Assembly (NCBI GenBank): GCA_963921195.1
Contig: OY992539.1
Location: 209,502,035 to 209,566,034, forward strand
Reading direction: 5' to 3'
Source: Pegoplata infirma
Lineage: Eukaryota > Arthropoda > Insecta > Diptera > Anthomyiidae
DNA length: 64,000 nt
The number at the start of each line of letters is the position of its first letter. Position 1 is the first letter of the stretch. Position numbers and translations under genes: made by a program. The notes under the pieces are model-generated. The model had not been told where the DNA came from and ran no database searches. It saw only the letters and a list, made by a program, of their open reading frames with translations. Below, piece after piece: positions 21,427 to 33,118 of the stretch.

Positions 21427-22490
21427 CACACCTACAATAAGGGAAAGTCAGTGGAAAAGGCGCTACACTCTCTTGTCGGACACATAGAGAGGTTCCTGGA
21501 ATATAAGGTGCCTTGAAAAACTTCAAACCTTAGGCAATTAGGTTTGCCCTGGACAACTTGGGGTGGATAATAAATCAGATTTGTCAGGATCCTATTTGGA
21601 AATAGGATTAGGTCAACTCTTGGCAGGTCCCTGGTATCAAGGGCTGCAGTACGTGGTACTACGCAAGAGGGACTTTTATCACCACTTCTGTGAAACTTTA
21701 CCATAAATACCCTATTCGTCAAATAAGACGACATGGGAGTTAAGACCATCGCCGACGCTGACGACGTGGCCGTTGCAGTATCCCGAAGATATCTAGGGAT
21801 CCTGAAGATATTCTAACTGAATGGTGTTCAGATAGCGGTTTGGGTGTAAATGCAGGCAAAACTGATCTTGTTATATTTTCCAACAGGAACAAGATTCCTA
21901 CGTTCAGCCGAACGAGATTATGCGGTATTGAACTCACACTGTCCGATAGTGCAAAGTATCTTGGAAGCATTCTAGACAAAAGGCTAATATGGAACATGAA
22001 CACTCAGGCAATAGGGACAAAGGCAAATGCTGCCATCTAATGCTGCAAGAAGGCCATTGAAAGCAACTGGGGTCTTACTCCTCGGAATTTCAATTGGCTA
22101 TTCAACACGATCATCAGGCTCATATATTGTGTATGGAGTATACGTTTGCATACCTATGCACTCAGCAGAATCCTTAGGAAAAGTGCGCTGATGATAACGC
22201 ACGCACTTCGTTCCACACCGACGAAAGGTCTTCTCATAATGCTTTACTGGCTACCAGCAGACCTTCTCGCAAGGCAACTAGACGGGAACACAGCAACAAG
22301 GATTGCGGCTATAATACATGGACGTACAAGCCATACAGACATTTGAGAGTCAACTGGATTACAGACTCTCCTTTCGACTGACGACATTTATGATCGGTTG
22401 GTTTCCGTTGGATCAATTTTCCTATATTGGAACATGTGTCGAAGATTTCAAAAGGAATTTTCAAGCACCCTCCAACCATCAATCTCTCAA
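21427..22490 (+). pseudogene. non-LTR retrotransposon copy A, 3' part (RT palm, thumb, connection)
   Basis: Coding resumes with HTYNKGKSVEKALHSLVGHI. Further on come RGTTQEGLLSPLL followed by a stop where the family has W, and VKTIADADDVAVAVS (about 21740-21782), the catalytic YADD box with Y changed to D. Then GLGVNAGKTDLVIFSNRNKI, SAKYLGSILDKRLIWN, CCKKAIESNWGLTPRNFNWL, LMITHALRSTPTKGL and LPADLLARQL. The order is that of a jockey/LOA-type RT and its connection domain. Several frameshifts and stops are present. Minus-strand frames over this interval are shadows. Confidence 0.85.
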
Positions 22491-23180
22491 TTTCCTAAAG
22501 TCTTCGTCAAAACCACTGTCTTTTAAATTCCCAAATTCTAACTTGCATTTTTTTTCACATAGACTCACTTAAGCATGAATTTAAACTGCGTTTAACTAGT
22601 TTACTTGGTTTTCTATGGGTTTATTTTAACTTTAATATTCCGCTGTTTTTATTATCTATGTCTCAAGTCAATGACCGTTGTCCATTCAAAATGAGTTCAA
22701 TGATTTTGTTTTTTTTTTTTTTCTTTAAGAAAATTTTTAAAAAAAATTTTTCATAATATTTTTAATTTTATGAATGTTTGTTTTTAGCGGTTTCGTGGTA
22801 CATATTTATTTATTGTTTATCTTTATGATGACTTAATGCATTTATATACTATATTTATTTATTGTTAAATTGTTGTTTTAAAACAACAGGTGATGTGGTT
22901 GGTGATCTGTTGTCTAGTGTCATTACTTCCAATATTTACTATGGGAGTGTGTTTCTTATCTATTGACATTTTTCCATTTTTCTTATGAATACGACGAACT
23001 TTTTCATGTGTTTTAATATGATCATTAGACATTTTTGATCGATTGCCATGATTTAATGTTTAGTTTACGAATCACAAAATGTTGTCTTTAGATTAGGAAC
23101 GATATTTGATTTTGACTTAAGCTATCTTTCAAAGGAAATTAATAACGAAATTTAACATAGAAAATCATATTAGAAAAAAA
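22490..23180. other. AT-rich DNA between retrotransposon fragments
   Basis: No gene or clear repeat is visible. Confidence 0.35.
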
Positions 23181-23182
23181 AA

Positions 23183-23470
23183 ATCAGAAAGATCGTGCAG
23201 CTCCCTAGATCCCAGTGAAGCAAGTCTCTCACCAGAAAGTGCCAGGCAATGGCAGATGAAGTGTTCGAGATAGTTTCCAACTCCTCTTCATCAATGCTCA
23301 TTCTTTAGGGATCTCTGAAAGATATGTCTAAATGTTGAAGAGACTGTGGTCTGGCAGTTTATTCAAGTAAAACTGTCCCGTGGTATCACAACCGATATCA
23401 GAGTCTATATGTGCTGACGAACTTCAATTGTGATTTTTGGAATTTCCATGGGGATTTTCTCAATATCATT
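23183..23470 (-). pseudogene. non-LTR retrotransposon 3' fragment (copy D)
   Basis: The + strand phrase CAGAAAGATCGTGCAGCTCC and about 250 bases after it match copies B (from about 20594) and C (from about 24031). On the minus strand this is the C-terminal DEEEL..CxCxAL region of the element. It lacks both the extreme 3' tail and the RNase H. Confidence 0.65.
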
Positions 23471-23868
23471 GCATTTCTAAAATAGCAATCAGATATTAAA
23501 CTATTTATAAAATTTCTTTAGCCTATAACGACGACAAGCTGGCATACTGATTGTAAGTAGAACGGATTGTGTTTATAATGAAGATAATTATGCCAGATTA
23601 ATCACTCAAGATAGAGGTTAAATTGCAGTAAAAAAAATGGTAGTGACAGGTAAACGCTAATTGAATGTGAAGGTTAATTTTAAAAGGGATAAGTGAGTGA
23701 CTTTGACAGTGAAAAAATGTTCATAGCAATTTAAATATGTAGATTTTTGTAAATTTTAAGGAGAAAAAAAATATATTATTTGTAAAAATATAAATTTTTC
23801 ATGAAGTTTCAATCAGAATTTTAATATCATCACCAAATTTTTTGTTTAACATTCTTGGAGTGTGTATG
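23471..23868. other. AT-rich DNA, no gene seen
   Basis: No coding potential and no clear repeat. Confidence 0.3.
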
Positions 23869-25978
23869 TTAGGTTAGGTTGTAAGGTTTTACTTCGGCAC
23901 ACATAAACTCTGAAGTCTGTTGTGATACCACGGGACGGTCAAATGTTCCCCTACTAGTTCCTGCCGTTAAACCAATTTGAGCTCCTTACTAAAGTCCTAA
24001 GTTATTGAATTTAGACATCCGATAGAACTTCAGAAAGATCGTGCAGCTCTATACATCCCAGTGAAGCAAGTATCTGACCAAAAGGTTCCAAGAAATGGCA
24101 GATGAAGTGTTCGACAGTTTTCAAATCGTCGTCATCCGTGCAACCCTGGCAAAAGTTATCTGGCGGCACATTTAACCGCTATGCGTGCTTTTCTAAGAGA
24201 CAGTCTTAAAAGCGATATCACCGAACAAGTGAGCTTCTGATTAAGAGAAAGTCAAAACTGTCGTGTAGTCTCACACATGCACCTCTTATTACTCTTCTTC
24301 GCGGAACAAAGCCGTAGATTTTGTTTGCAAGTTTCTAGTGGCACACCAACACATTCCAATTCTGTTGAAACCTGTAAAGTAGTTTACTGTCTTGCAAGCT
24401 CATAGGCTTAACAATTCTCTAGGATGTCTCTGTGGTCTGGGACCCATATGAGTCGTATATCAAACTGCTTGGCGATCTCATTTAAGGACGTGCGGCAGTT
24501 AAGGGCACATCTTTTTTTTCAGAAACATTGACACCAGGGACGTGAACGCGGCTTAACTGTCAGAATAGATGTGGACTGCGGTTGTTGACAAGACATTGCG
24601 CCTTTCCCAGTCAGCCAGTTCCTTCATTGGCAGCATCTATTTCTGGTCAACACTGCAATGATCTGGCAATATTCGAGCCAGTCTTAACCCAATCTCCTCC
24701 GAATAGACTTCAAAGCCCTCTCGTTCGTATAGCTTCAATCAGTCTTTGTACATAAAAATGTATGAAGACTTCACTACCCACATGCCCCCATCAAAGACTC
24801 CCTGGATGGTATCATAGTGGTAAATTGGCGCTCAAAAATGCTCATAGAGGCAGCACAATCCACATTTTGTTGTATTGTTATCGTCTTCAAGATCGCACAA
24901 TGCCCACAATAGTTTCTCTTTCATTGCAGTGCGCTATTCAGTCGAATTGCCAATGTATCCGCATACTGCCAGCCATAATTGTAATACGAACAGCACCTGT
25001 AAAACACATCGACGCCATTCTTTGTACCTTCGAGATAAGGATACAGTTCCTTCTTGTCTATAAAGCAGACCACCAGGCAATGAATCCATACAGCAGAATA
25101 GTATACATCACTGCTGTATAAATCCAGTGAACAACTTCAGGGCTAAAGCTCCATCAATTTCTAGTGACATTTTTACAGAAATATAAAGCAATCGTTGCTT
25201 TTCCCACCTGTTCTTAAATATAACTCTTGAAATTCAACTTGCTATCTAGAAATACTCTAAGATACATGGCTCCATCTGAGAAGACAACTTCGGTGCCGTC
25301 TAGAGAAATAGGATCAAAAACAGGATTAACTTGGATTAACCCCCAGACCCAAGTCTCTTGCTCAATTAGACAGATCTTTCAGACAACCCTGAAGGATGTC
25401 CCTTAATGTTGGCAGGTGATTTTTCTTTACCGCTATAGCAATATCGTCTGCATATGCGACAACCACGTGCTTCTAGAGAGAGTAGCATGGAATTCAGAGC
25501 CAGGTTCCAAAGAAGTGGCAAAAAAAATGATAAATAGAGATATGAAGTCAGACGTTATGATTTTGTCTAGATTTTTTACCATTAAAATGATCCCACGTTT
25601 CACTCCCAGACCAGACAATGCCAAAATTATCGAGTCTGGGATGACATTATTAAAATCCCCCTCTATATCATGAAAGGCCACCATAGTGTACTACTTTACC
25701 GAAAGCGATCTCTCGATCTTACCAACGAGCTCATAAAGAGCTGTTTCCGTTGATCTACCCTTGCTGTATGCATGTCCATCATTCTTTCCATTGTTTTTAA
25801 CTAAAAAATAGGACCGAATTATTGGGCTGAAATCCTCGGAACTGTGTGGGAATTTTTTTCAGCCTTCGGGATAAAAACTATTTGGTTATCTTTCCATTTT
25901 ATGTAAGACCAGCCAAGCGCATCTCTCAGCCGGGATTCTACCATCTGGTCCACGAGGTTTATAGGGCCGGAATCTTTT
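23869..25978 (-). pseudogene. non-LTR retrotransposon copy C (RT to 3' end)
   Basis: On the minus strand, 5' to 3': WSYIKWKDNQIVFIPKAEKN (about 25850-25910), DFSPIIRSYFLVK, HAYSKGRSTETALYELVGKI (about 25700-25775), MVAFHDIEGDFNNV (about 25640-25684), an intact catalytic box VVAYADDIAIAV (about 25432-25468), GLGVNP, then MYTILLYGFIAWWSAL (about 25065-25110). RNase H sequence homologous to copy B follows at about 24440-24620, then the 3' region and tail TTAGGTTAGGTTG as read on + (23869-23881). Stops and frameshifts are frequent. The + strand 119-aa and 85-aa frames here are shadows. The copy is interrupted upstream by the hAT-like MITE at 25990. Confidence 0.85.
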
Positions 25979-25989
25979 ATTATTATTAT

Positions 25990-26278
25990 TAGGGATGAGA
26001 TTTCCATGCAAATGCATGTTTTTTGTCGATAGTTTAAAATCGATATCGACCAATTATCTTTCCGAATCAAGCAATTTGATTTAAAATGGCATCGATTTGT
26101 TTTTGCATATTTTGGTGAAAATGCATATTTTTGCATATTTTGATTTTAAGTGCATATATTGTGCATATTTTCAACTTTTAAGTGCATATTTTTGCATATT
26201 TTGACATAAATTATGGCACACATTTTATTTTTTAGTGTATATTTTTAGGTTTTTTAGTGCATGAAAATCTCATCCCTA
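25990..26278. mobile_element. hAT-like MITE (TAGGGATGAGATTT ends), TGCATA-rich
   Basis: The left end TAGGGATGAGATTTCCATGCA is mirrored at the right by TGCATGAAAATCTCATCCCTA (each with one internal difference). Both sides carry ATTATTAT (25982-25989, 26279-26286), an 8-bp duplication, though the site is an ATT microsatellite and could mimic one. The interior is full of TGCATATTTT. It lies within the RT-coding part of copy C. Confidence 0.75.
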
Positions 26279-26286
26279 ATTATTAT

Positions 26287-26765
26287 AAAGGAGAGGACTT
26301 TCATGCAAATGCATATTTTTTCCTGTTAGTCTTAGAACAGCATAAACCAAATATCTTTGGGAGTCAAAGAATTTTCTTTAAAATGGCATCGATTCGTTAG
26401 TGCATATTTTACTGAAAATGCATATTTTTGCATATTTTGCTAGTATTTTGGTATAAATGCATATTTTTAGGTCATATTTTGAATAAAATTTTAGTTTTAG
26501 CTAATTTTTCCATTTTTTAAGAATTTTTTTGTAAACATCATTAATTTGCCTGTTAGGAAGACTTCACAAATTTTTTTCGAGGTCAAATACTTGTCTGACC
26601 AAAATGATTTTTTTTTTTCGTTAATATGCTAACAAAGTAAAAAATTATTTAAAACAAAAATTTTTAAATATTTTTTTTTTCCAAAATGCACAATTTTTAT
26701 AATTTTTAGTGCATATTTTTGTAGTTTTTAGTGCATATTTCTAAGAGTTTTAGTGAATATTTTAG
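26287..26765. repeat. second TGCATA-rich element, ends decayed
   Basis: It starts with GACTTTCATGCAAATGCATA, like the interior of the MITE just before it, and is filled with AATGCATATTTTTGCATATT-type phrases. No matching termini are visible, so it is an older or truncated member of the same family. Confidence 0.55.
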
Positions 26766-27075
26766 GAGCCTAAAACTGCGACTTCCCTCTGGAGGTAGAC
26801 CACAACCCATTAGGATCCTTCAGGTAGAAAAAGCCAGAACTTTGAGCAGCTTGGTTTCCTCTGAAACGTCTTCTTTGTTTCCACAGAACTTTTTCCAAGA
26901 ATCACATTTGGCAACTCTGATCTTCTTATTAAAACTCTTATGTTGCAGCCTATATGCAGACCAGTCCTCGTCCGCTTTTGACGATTTTGCCTTATTTAAG
27001 AGCTTTCTGTAGAAATCTCTTCTCGTCTGCAACTCATTTGACACCCATGTGTGTATGTAGTTTATCTTAAAGTTT
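26766..27075 (-). pseudogene. non-LTR retrotransposon copy C, linker upstream of RT
   Basis: The minus strand reads NELQTRRDFYRKLLNKAKSS, KADEDWSAYRLQHKSF, KKIRVAKCDSWKKFCGN and EDVSEETKLLKVL, then LKDPNGLWS. This is the linker between endonuclease and RT in jockey/LOA-type ORF2. It belongs to copy C, from whose RT it is separated by the two TGCATA-rich insertions. The endonuclease itself is absent, so copy C is 5'-truncated here. Confidence 0.75.
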
Positions 27076-27119
27076 TCCTTAAAGTTGTTTTTTTTAATGA
27101 ATAAACATTTATTTGACAA

Positions 27120-28150
27120 ACGAATTTTGTTTTTGACTTTTTTTGTGGGTTAATCTAAAAATCACTGGCATACTAAAAGTTTATTCACAAACTTGTGTTT
27201 TCGGAGCTTATGATTATTTGATCCGCTTGTCAATTAAAATTTTCTAAAAAAGTTCAAAGATAAGAAAAAACATTTTTATGTAAAATTACTTAAATTTGCG
27301 TATTCCGGTTGTGAAAATATGATTTTTAGTTACAAAATTTTAAAAGGTGGTTTCTCATGTCTTCTCGTTAAAGTAGACCTGCAAAAGAAAAATTGAATGT
27401 GACCATTTGTGTGTGTTTTTTTTTTTAGAAACAAAGGTTCTAATTAGTTTTATAACAATTTTGTTATTACAGAACCAACTTGAACATGTCTTTAAAAATT
27501 TAAAACTAAAAAAAACGTGACTTTAGTACAAAAAATTTATTATTTCAAAAATTGTGTAGCAAATTGTATTTTAAATTGTAATTGATTTTAGCAATTAATA
27601 TTTTCATTGTTTTTTGAAAACAACAAAAAAATAACATCTTAAGTTTTTAAATAAATTTTTAAAAATTTAATGCAAATTTTTTGGTTGTATTGTTAAACCT
27701 AAGAATAAAATAGATAATAACCTCCCCAAAGAATAAGAAATTACAAAAAAGAAAAAAAAAATCCTTCGCTCAATTAAATTCTATTGTCCAGTAAAAGAAA
27801 AGATTTGAAGCCATTGTCTAATGTCTTCAAAAACCTACAAATAAAACAGAAACTCATTTGTAATAAGATCTTATAGAATTGAATAGAAGAAATTTAAAAC
27901 CTTTTGGAAACGAGAAAAACAAAAACTACAAAAAAAAAAAATTAAAGATTGAGGGAATAGTTTTTCTTTTTGTTTAAGAAAAATTGCTTTGAATGCAAAA
28001 GAAATTTTTTTAAAAATTATAAGGTTTTTGAAATTGTAGTTTTGTTTTTGTCATTTACTTACCAAACTCCTACAGAAGTTTTTAAAAACCCAAGCAACAT
28101 GTGTGTGAAATATGACGTTACTTACGACAGAACGATAAGCGGTGGCGACA
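27120..28150. other. AT-rich DNA before the 39-bp satellite
   Basis: Long A/T runs with no recognisable gene. The 84-aa frame at 27970-28224 runs into the satellite and resembles nothing known. Confidence 0.35.
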
Positions 28151-28154
28151 AACG

Positions 28155-31100
28155 AAAAATTTCTTTGAAGTTGCTAATTCGGAGTTATTTTTTCTTTTTA
28201 GAAAAATATCTCAAATATCAATGAATTCGGAGTTATTTTTCTTTTATAGAAAAATTGCTTTGAATTCGGAGTTAATTTTCTTTTATAGAAAAATTGCTTT
28301 GAATTCGGAGTTAATTTTCTTTTTTATAAAAATTGCTTTGAATTCGGAGTTAATTTTCTTTTATATAAAAATTGCTTTGAATTCGGAGTTATTTTTCTTT
28401 TATAGAAAAATTGCTTTGAATTCGGAGTTATTTTTCTTTTATAGAAAAATTGCTTTGAATTCGGAGTTATTTTTCTTTTATAGAAAAATTGCTTTGAATT
28501 CGGAGTTATTTTTCTTTTATAGAAAAATTGCTTTGAATTCGGAGTTATTTTTCTTTTATAGAAAAATTGCTTTGAATTCGGAGTTATTTTTCTTTTATAG
28601 AAAAATTGCTTTGAATTCGGAGTTATTTTTCTTTTATAGAAAAATTGCTTTGAATTCGGAGTTATTTTTCTTTTATAGAAAAATTGCTTTGAATTCGGAG
28701 TTATTTTTCTTTTATAGAAAAATTGCTTTGAATTCGGAGTTATTTTTCTTTTATAGAAAAATTGCTTTGAATTCGGAGTTATTTTTCTTTTATAGAAAAA
28801 TTGCTTTGAATTCGGAGTTATTTTTCTTTTATAGAAAAATTGCTTTGAATTCGGAGTTATTTTTCTTTTATAGAAAAATTGCTTTGAATTCGGAGTTATT
28901 TTTCTTTTATAGAAAAATTGCTTTGAATTCGGAGTTATTTTTCTTTTTTAGAAAAATTGCTTTGAATTCGGAGTTATTTTTCTTTTTTAAGAAAATTGCT
29001 TTGAATTCGGAGTTATTTTTCTTTTATAGAAAAATTGCTTTGAATTCGGAGTTATTTTTCTTTTATAGAAAAATTGCTTTGAATTCGGAGTTATTTTTCT
29101 TTTATAGAAAAATTGCTTTGAATTCGGAGTTATTTTTCTTTTATAGAAAAATTGCTTTGAATTCGGAGTTATTTTTCTTTTATAGAAAAATTGCTTTGAA
29201 TTCGGAGTTAGTTTTCTTTGTAGAAAAATTGCTTTGAATTCGGAGTTATTTTTCTTTTATAGAAAAATTGCTTTGAATTCGGAGTTATTTTTCCTTTATA
29301 GAAAAATTGCTTTGAATTCGGAGTTATTTTTCTTTTATAGAAAAATTGCTTTGAATTCGGAGTTATTTTTCCTTTATAGACAAATTGCTTTGAATTCGGA
29401 GTGATTTTTCTTTTATAGAAAAATTGCTTTGAATTCGGAGTTATTTTTCTTTTATAGAAAAATTGCTTAGAATTCGGAGTTATTTTTCTTTTATAGAAAA
29501 ATTGCTTAGAATTCGGAGTTATTTTTCTTTTATAGAAAAATTGCTTTGAATTCGGAGTTATTTTTCTTTTATAGAAAAATTGCTTTGAATTCGGAGTTAT
29601 TTTTCATTTATAGAAAAATTGCTTTGAATTCCTAGTTATTTTTCTTTTATAGAAAAATTGCTTTGAATTCGGAGTTATTTTTCTTTTATAGAAAAATTGC
29701 TTTGAATTCGGAGTTATTTTTCTTTTATAGAAAAATTGCTTTGAATTCCTAATTATTTTTCTTTTATAGAAAAATTGCTTTGAATTCGGAGTTATTTTTC
29801 TTTTATAGAAAAATTGCTTTGAATTCGGAGTTAGTTTTCTTTGTAGAAAAATTGCTTTGAATTCGGAGTTATTTTTCTTTTATAGAAAAATTGCTTTGAA
29901 TTCGGAGTTATTTTTCCTTTATAGAAAAATTGCTTTGAATTCGGAGTTATTTTTCTTTTATAGAAAAATTGCTTTGAATTCGGAGTTATTTTTCTTTTAT
30001 AGAAAAATTGCTTAGAATTCGGAGTTATTTTTCTTTTATAGAAAAATTGCTTTGAATTCGGAGTTATTTTTCTTTTATAGAAAAATTGCTTTGAATTCGG
30101 AGTTATTTTTCTTTTATAGAAAAATTGCTTTGAATTCCTAGTTATTTTTCTTTTATAGAAAAATTGCTTTGAATTCGGAGTTATTTTTCTTTTATAGAAA
30201 AATTGCTTTGAATTCGGAGTTAGTTTTCTTTGTAGAAAAATTGCTTTGAATTCGGAGTTATTTTTCTTTTATAGAAAAATTGCTTTGAATTCGGAGTTAT
30301 TTTTCCTTTATAGAAAAATTGCTTTGAATTCGGAGTTATTTTTCTTTTATAGAAAAATTGCTTTGAATTCGGAGTTATTTTTCTTTTATAGAAAAATTGC
30401 TTTGAATTCGGAGTTATTTTTCTTTTATAGAAAAATTGCTTTGAATTCGGAGTTATTTTTCTTTTATAGAAAAATTGCTTTGAATTCGGAGTTATTTTTC
30501 TTTTATAGAAAAATTGCTTTGAATTCGGAGTTATTTTTCTTTTATAGAAAAATTGCTTTGAATTCGGAGTTATTTTTCTTTTATAGAAAAATTGCTTTGA
30601 ATTCGGAGTTATTTTTCTTTTATAGAAAAATTGCTTTGAATTCGGAGTTATTTTTCTTTTATAGAAAAATTGCTTTGAATTCGGAGTTATTTTTCTTTTA
30701 TAGAAAAATTGCTTTGAATTCGGAGTTATTTTTCTTTTATAGAAAAATTGCTTTGAATTCGGAGTTATTTTTCTTTTATAGAAAAATTGCTTTGAATTCG
30801 GAGTTATTTTTCTTTTATAGAAAAATTGCTTTGAATTCGGAGTTATTTTTCTTTTATAGAAAAATTGCTTTGAATTCGGAGTTATTTTTCTTTTATAGAA
30901 AAATTGCTTTGAATTCGGAGTTATTTTTCTTTTATAGAAAAATTGCTTTGAATTCGGAGTTATTTTTCTTTTATAGAAAAATTGCTTTGAATTCGGAGTT
31001 ATTTTTCTTTTATAGAAAAATTGCTTTGAATTCGGAGTTATTTTTCTTTTATAGAAAAATTGCTTTGAATTCGGAGTTATTTTTCTTTTATAGAAAAATT

Positions 31101-31795
31101 GCTTTGAATTCGGAGTTATTTTTCTTTAATAGAAAAATTGCTTTGAATTCGGAGTTATTTTTCTTTTATAGAAAAATTGCTTTAAATTCGGAGCTATTTT
31201 TCTTTATAGAAAAATTGCTTTGAATTCGCAGTTATTTTTCTTTATAGAAAAATTACTTTGAATTCGGAGTTATTTTTCTTTATAGAAAAATTACTTTGAA
31301 TTCGGAGTTTTTTCTCTTTTTTACACAAATTGCATTGAATTCGGAGTTATTTTTCTGTTATAGAAAAATTGCTTGGAATTCGGAGTTATTTTTCTTTTAT
31401 AGAAAAATTACTTTGAATTCGGAGTTATTTTTCTTTATAGAAAAATTGCTTTAAATTCGGAGTTGTTTTTCTTTATAGAAAAATTACTTTGAATTCGGAG
31501 TTGTTTTTCTTTATAGAAAAAATACTTTGAATTCGGAGTTATTTTTCTTTTATAGAAAAATTGCTTTGAATTCGGAATTATTGTTCTTTGCAGAAAAATT
31601 GCTTTGAATTCAGAGTTATTTTTCTTTATAGAAAAATTGCTTTGAATTCAGAGTTATTTTTCTTTATAGAAAAATTGCTTTGAATTCAGAGTTATTTTTC
31701 TTTTATAGAAAAATTGCTTTGAATTCGGAGTTATTTTTCTTTTATAGAAAAATTTCTTTGAATTCGGAGTTATTTTTCTTTATAGAAAATGTCTA
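28155..31795 (+). repeat. 39-bp EcoRI-containing satellite, about 93 units
   Basis: The monomer reads GAATTCGGAGTTATTTTTC followed by TTTTATAGAAAAATTGCTTT (19 + 20 bases). Most units are identical or differ by one base; edge units are more diverged. Because 39 is a multiple of 3, frames of 338 and 325 aa stay open and encode a 13-aa repeat (LNSELFFFYRKIA), with no evidence of being genes. A 38-bp variant (TTAGTTTTCTTTGTAG) occurs at 29211, 29834 and 30223, spaced 623 and 389 bp (16 and 10 units), each followed two units later by a TTTTTCCTTTATAG unit. This indicates higher-order block duplication. Confidence 0.97.
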
Positions 31796-31810
31796 TTAAT
31801 TTGAGGTTAT

Positions 31811-32099
31811 GGCCGCTGTTCCAAAAAAAGTAATTCACATAAAAAATGTGAAAATGAAAATTTCCGAATTTTTTTGGTGTTCTAGATTTCACATCCGAAT
31901 TTCTTTTTCGTTTTGTTTCACATAAATAAAATTTGGTGAAAGTAAAACGAATGCACTGTTTTCCTTATAATTTTTTAAATTTAAATTATTCGATTTCAAC
32001 TTCGAATGAAAACGTCATCAACAAAACACTAAACTTGATTTCATGTGATTCGGAAATTTTCATGTGAATTGAAAAGTTGTGAAAGACAGAACAGCGGCC
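31811..32099. mobile_element. 289-bp MITE, GGCCGCTGTTC ends
   Basis: The left end GGCCGCTGTTC is mirrored by GAACAGCGGCC on the right, with TAT on both sides (31808-31810, 32100-32102). AAAATTTCCGAAT/ATTCGGAAATTTT blocks pair inside. It sits at the right edge of the 39-bp satellite. Confidence 0.65.
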
Positions 32100-32102
32100 T
32101 AT

Positions 32103-33118
32103 GTGTCTGATTTCGGATTTTTTTTTTTTCCTTTTTTGTAGTTTTCCGCCTTTATTGTATCTTGTCTACGAAATTTAATCGTCTTTATTGTTCTCTTTTC
32201 TTTCTAGGTTTGTAACGCCAATTAAGGGCTCATCATGCGTGAGCATTATGATCATTTTTATAGCTCTGGCATGCAGAGTAAAATTATTATTATTCCCAGG
32301 CTTGAATATTACTTATTTAAGGTCTGGAAAATAAGGGAGGATTTTAGAAGCAACAGACATTGTACAAAAAAAAAATTGTAAGAAAAGATGTTTGCCCGTG
32401 CGTAACCAAGCGTCAAATGATCACTAGAAAATTTCATATAGAAATTTGAAAAATACTTGAGAAAATGAGAGAGGTCTAAAGAAGATTAAAAAGTCAGGTA
32501 ACAAAATATTTTAGTTTCGGAGTAATATTTTACCTTAATCTAGTACAAACTTTTATTGAGTTTTTAACTCATTTAAAAAGAGTTTTTCAAAATTTTGTTT
32601 TTTATACTCATTTCTAATGAGTAAAGTATCTTAAGGTTTGATAATGAGTTAAGTATCTGAGGGATTCAAGATTTTTGTTAAACAATCTTGTGGTTAAATG
32701 AGAGTTTCCTAAATTTAACGATCGTGAGTGGAGAGAGTTTTGACTCATTTTAAATGAGTAATCTTTTGGTTTGTTTATAAAAACAATTGAATTGAGTTAA
32801 AAGTATAAAGTATCTTATGGATTCTTGCCTTTTCAAAACAATCTTGTAGTTTAACGTGTTTGAAAATATTTAGTTTATTTAGAGAATTCGTGGGATTTAG
32901 ACGTGTTTTTGTTGCAATACGGTTAAAAATATTTACCGTTTTATACTATTTTACAAAAAATAAAAGAAACAAAACATATGTGAAGTAAAAAAAACAAGAA
33001 AAAATTAAAACAGAAAAGAAGAAAGTTTATTTTTAAATCAAAAAAAAAGAGACAAAGTAAAGATTATTATAAAAAAATTTACAAATAAAACAAAAATATT
33101 ATTATTATAAAATCCATT
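32103..33118. other. upstream region of the comm-like gene
   Basis: No repeat families are recognised. A pyrimidine-rich tract ending TTTCTTTCTAG/G at 32207/32208 looks like a splice acceptor and could open a 5' untranslated exon leading to the ATG at 33119. A TAATGAGT / GAGTTAA motif recurs at 32560-32800. No core promoter can be named with confidence. Confidence 0.3.

Noticed and set aside
24762..25121. 119-aa plus-strand frame in the retroelement cluster
   Set aside because: The opposite strand encodes the recognisable RT thumb and connection of copy C (ILLYGFIAWWSAL); the plus frame is a shadow.
28221..31223. Open frames of 338 and 325 aa encoding a 13-aa repeat
   Set aside because: They are open only because the satellite monomer is 39 bp. 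Other parts of the same array are frameshifted, there is no signal, domain or splice structure, and the ATG lies within the repeat.
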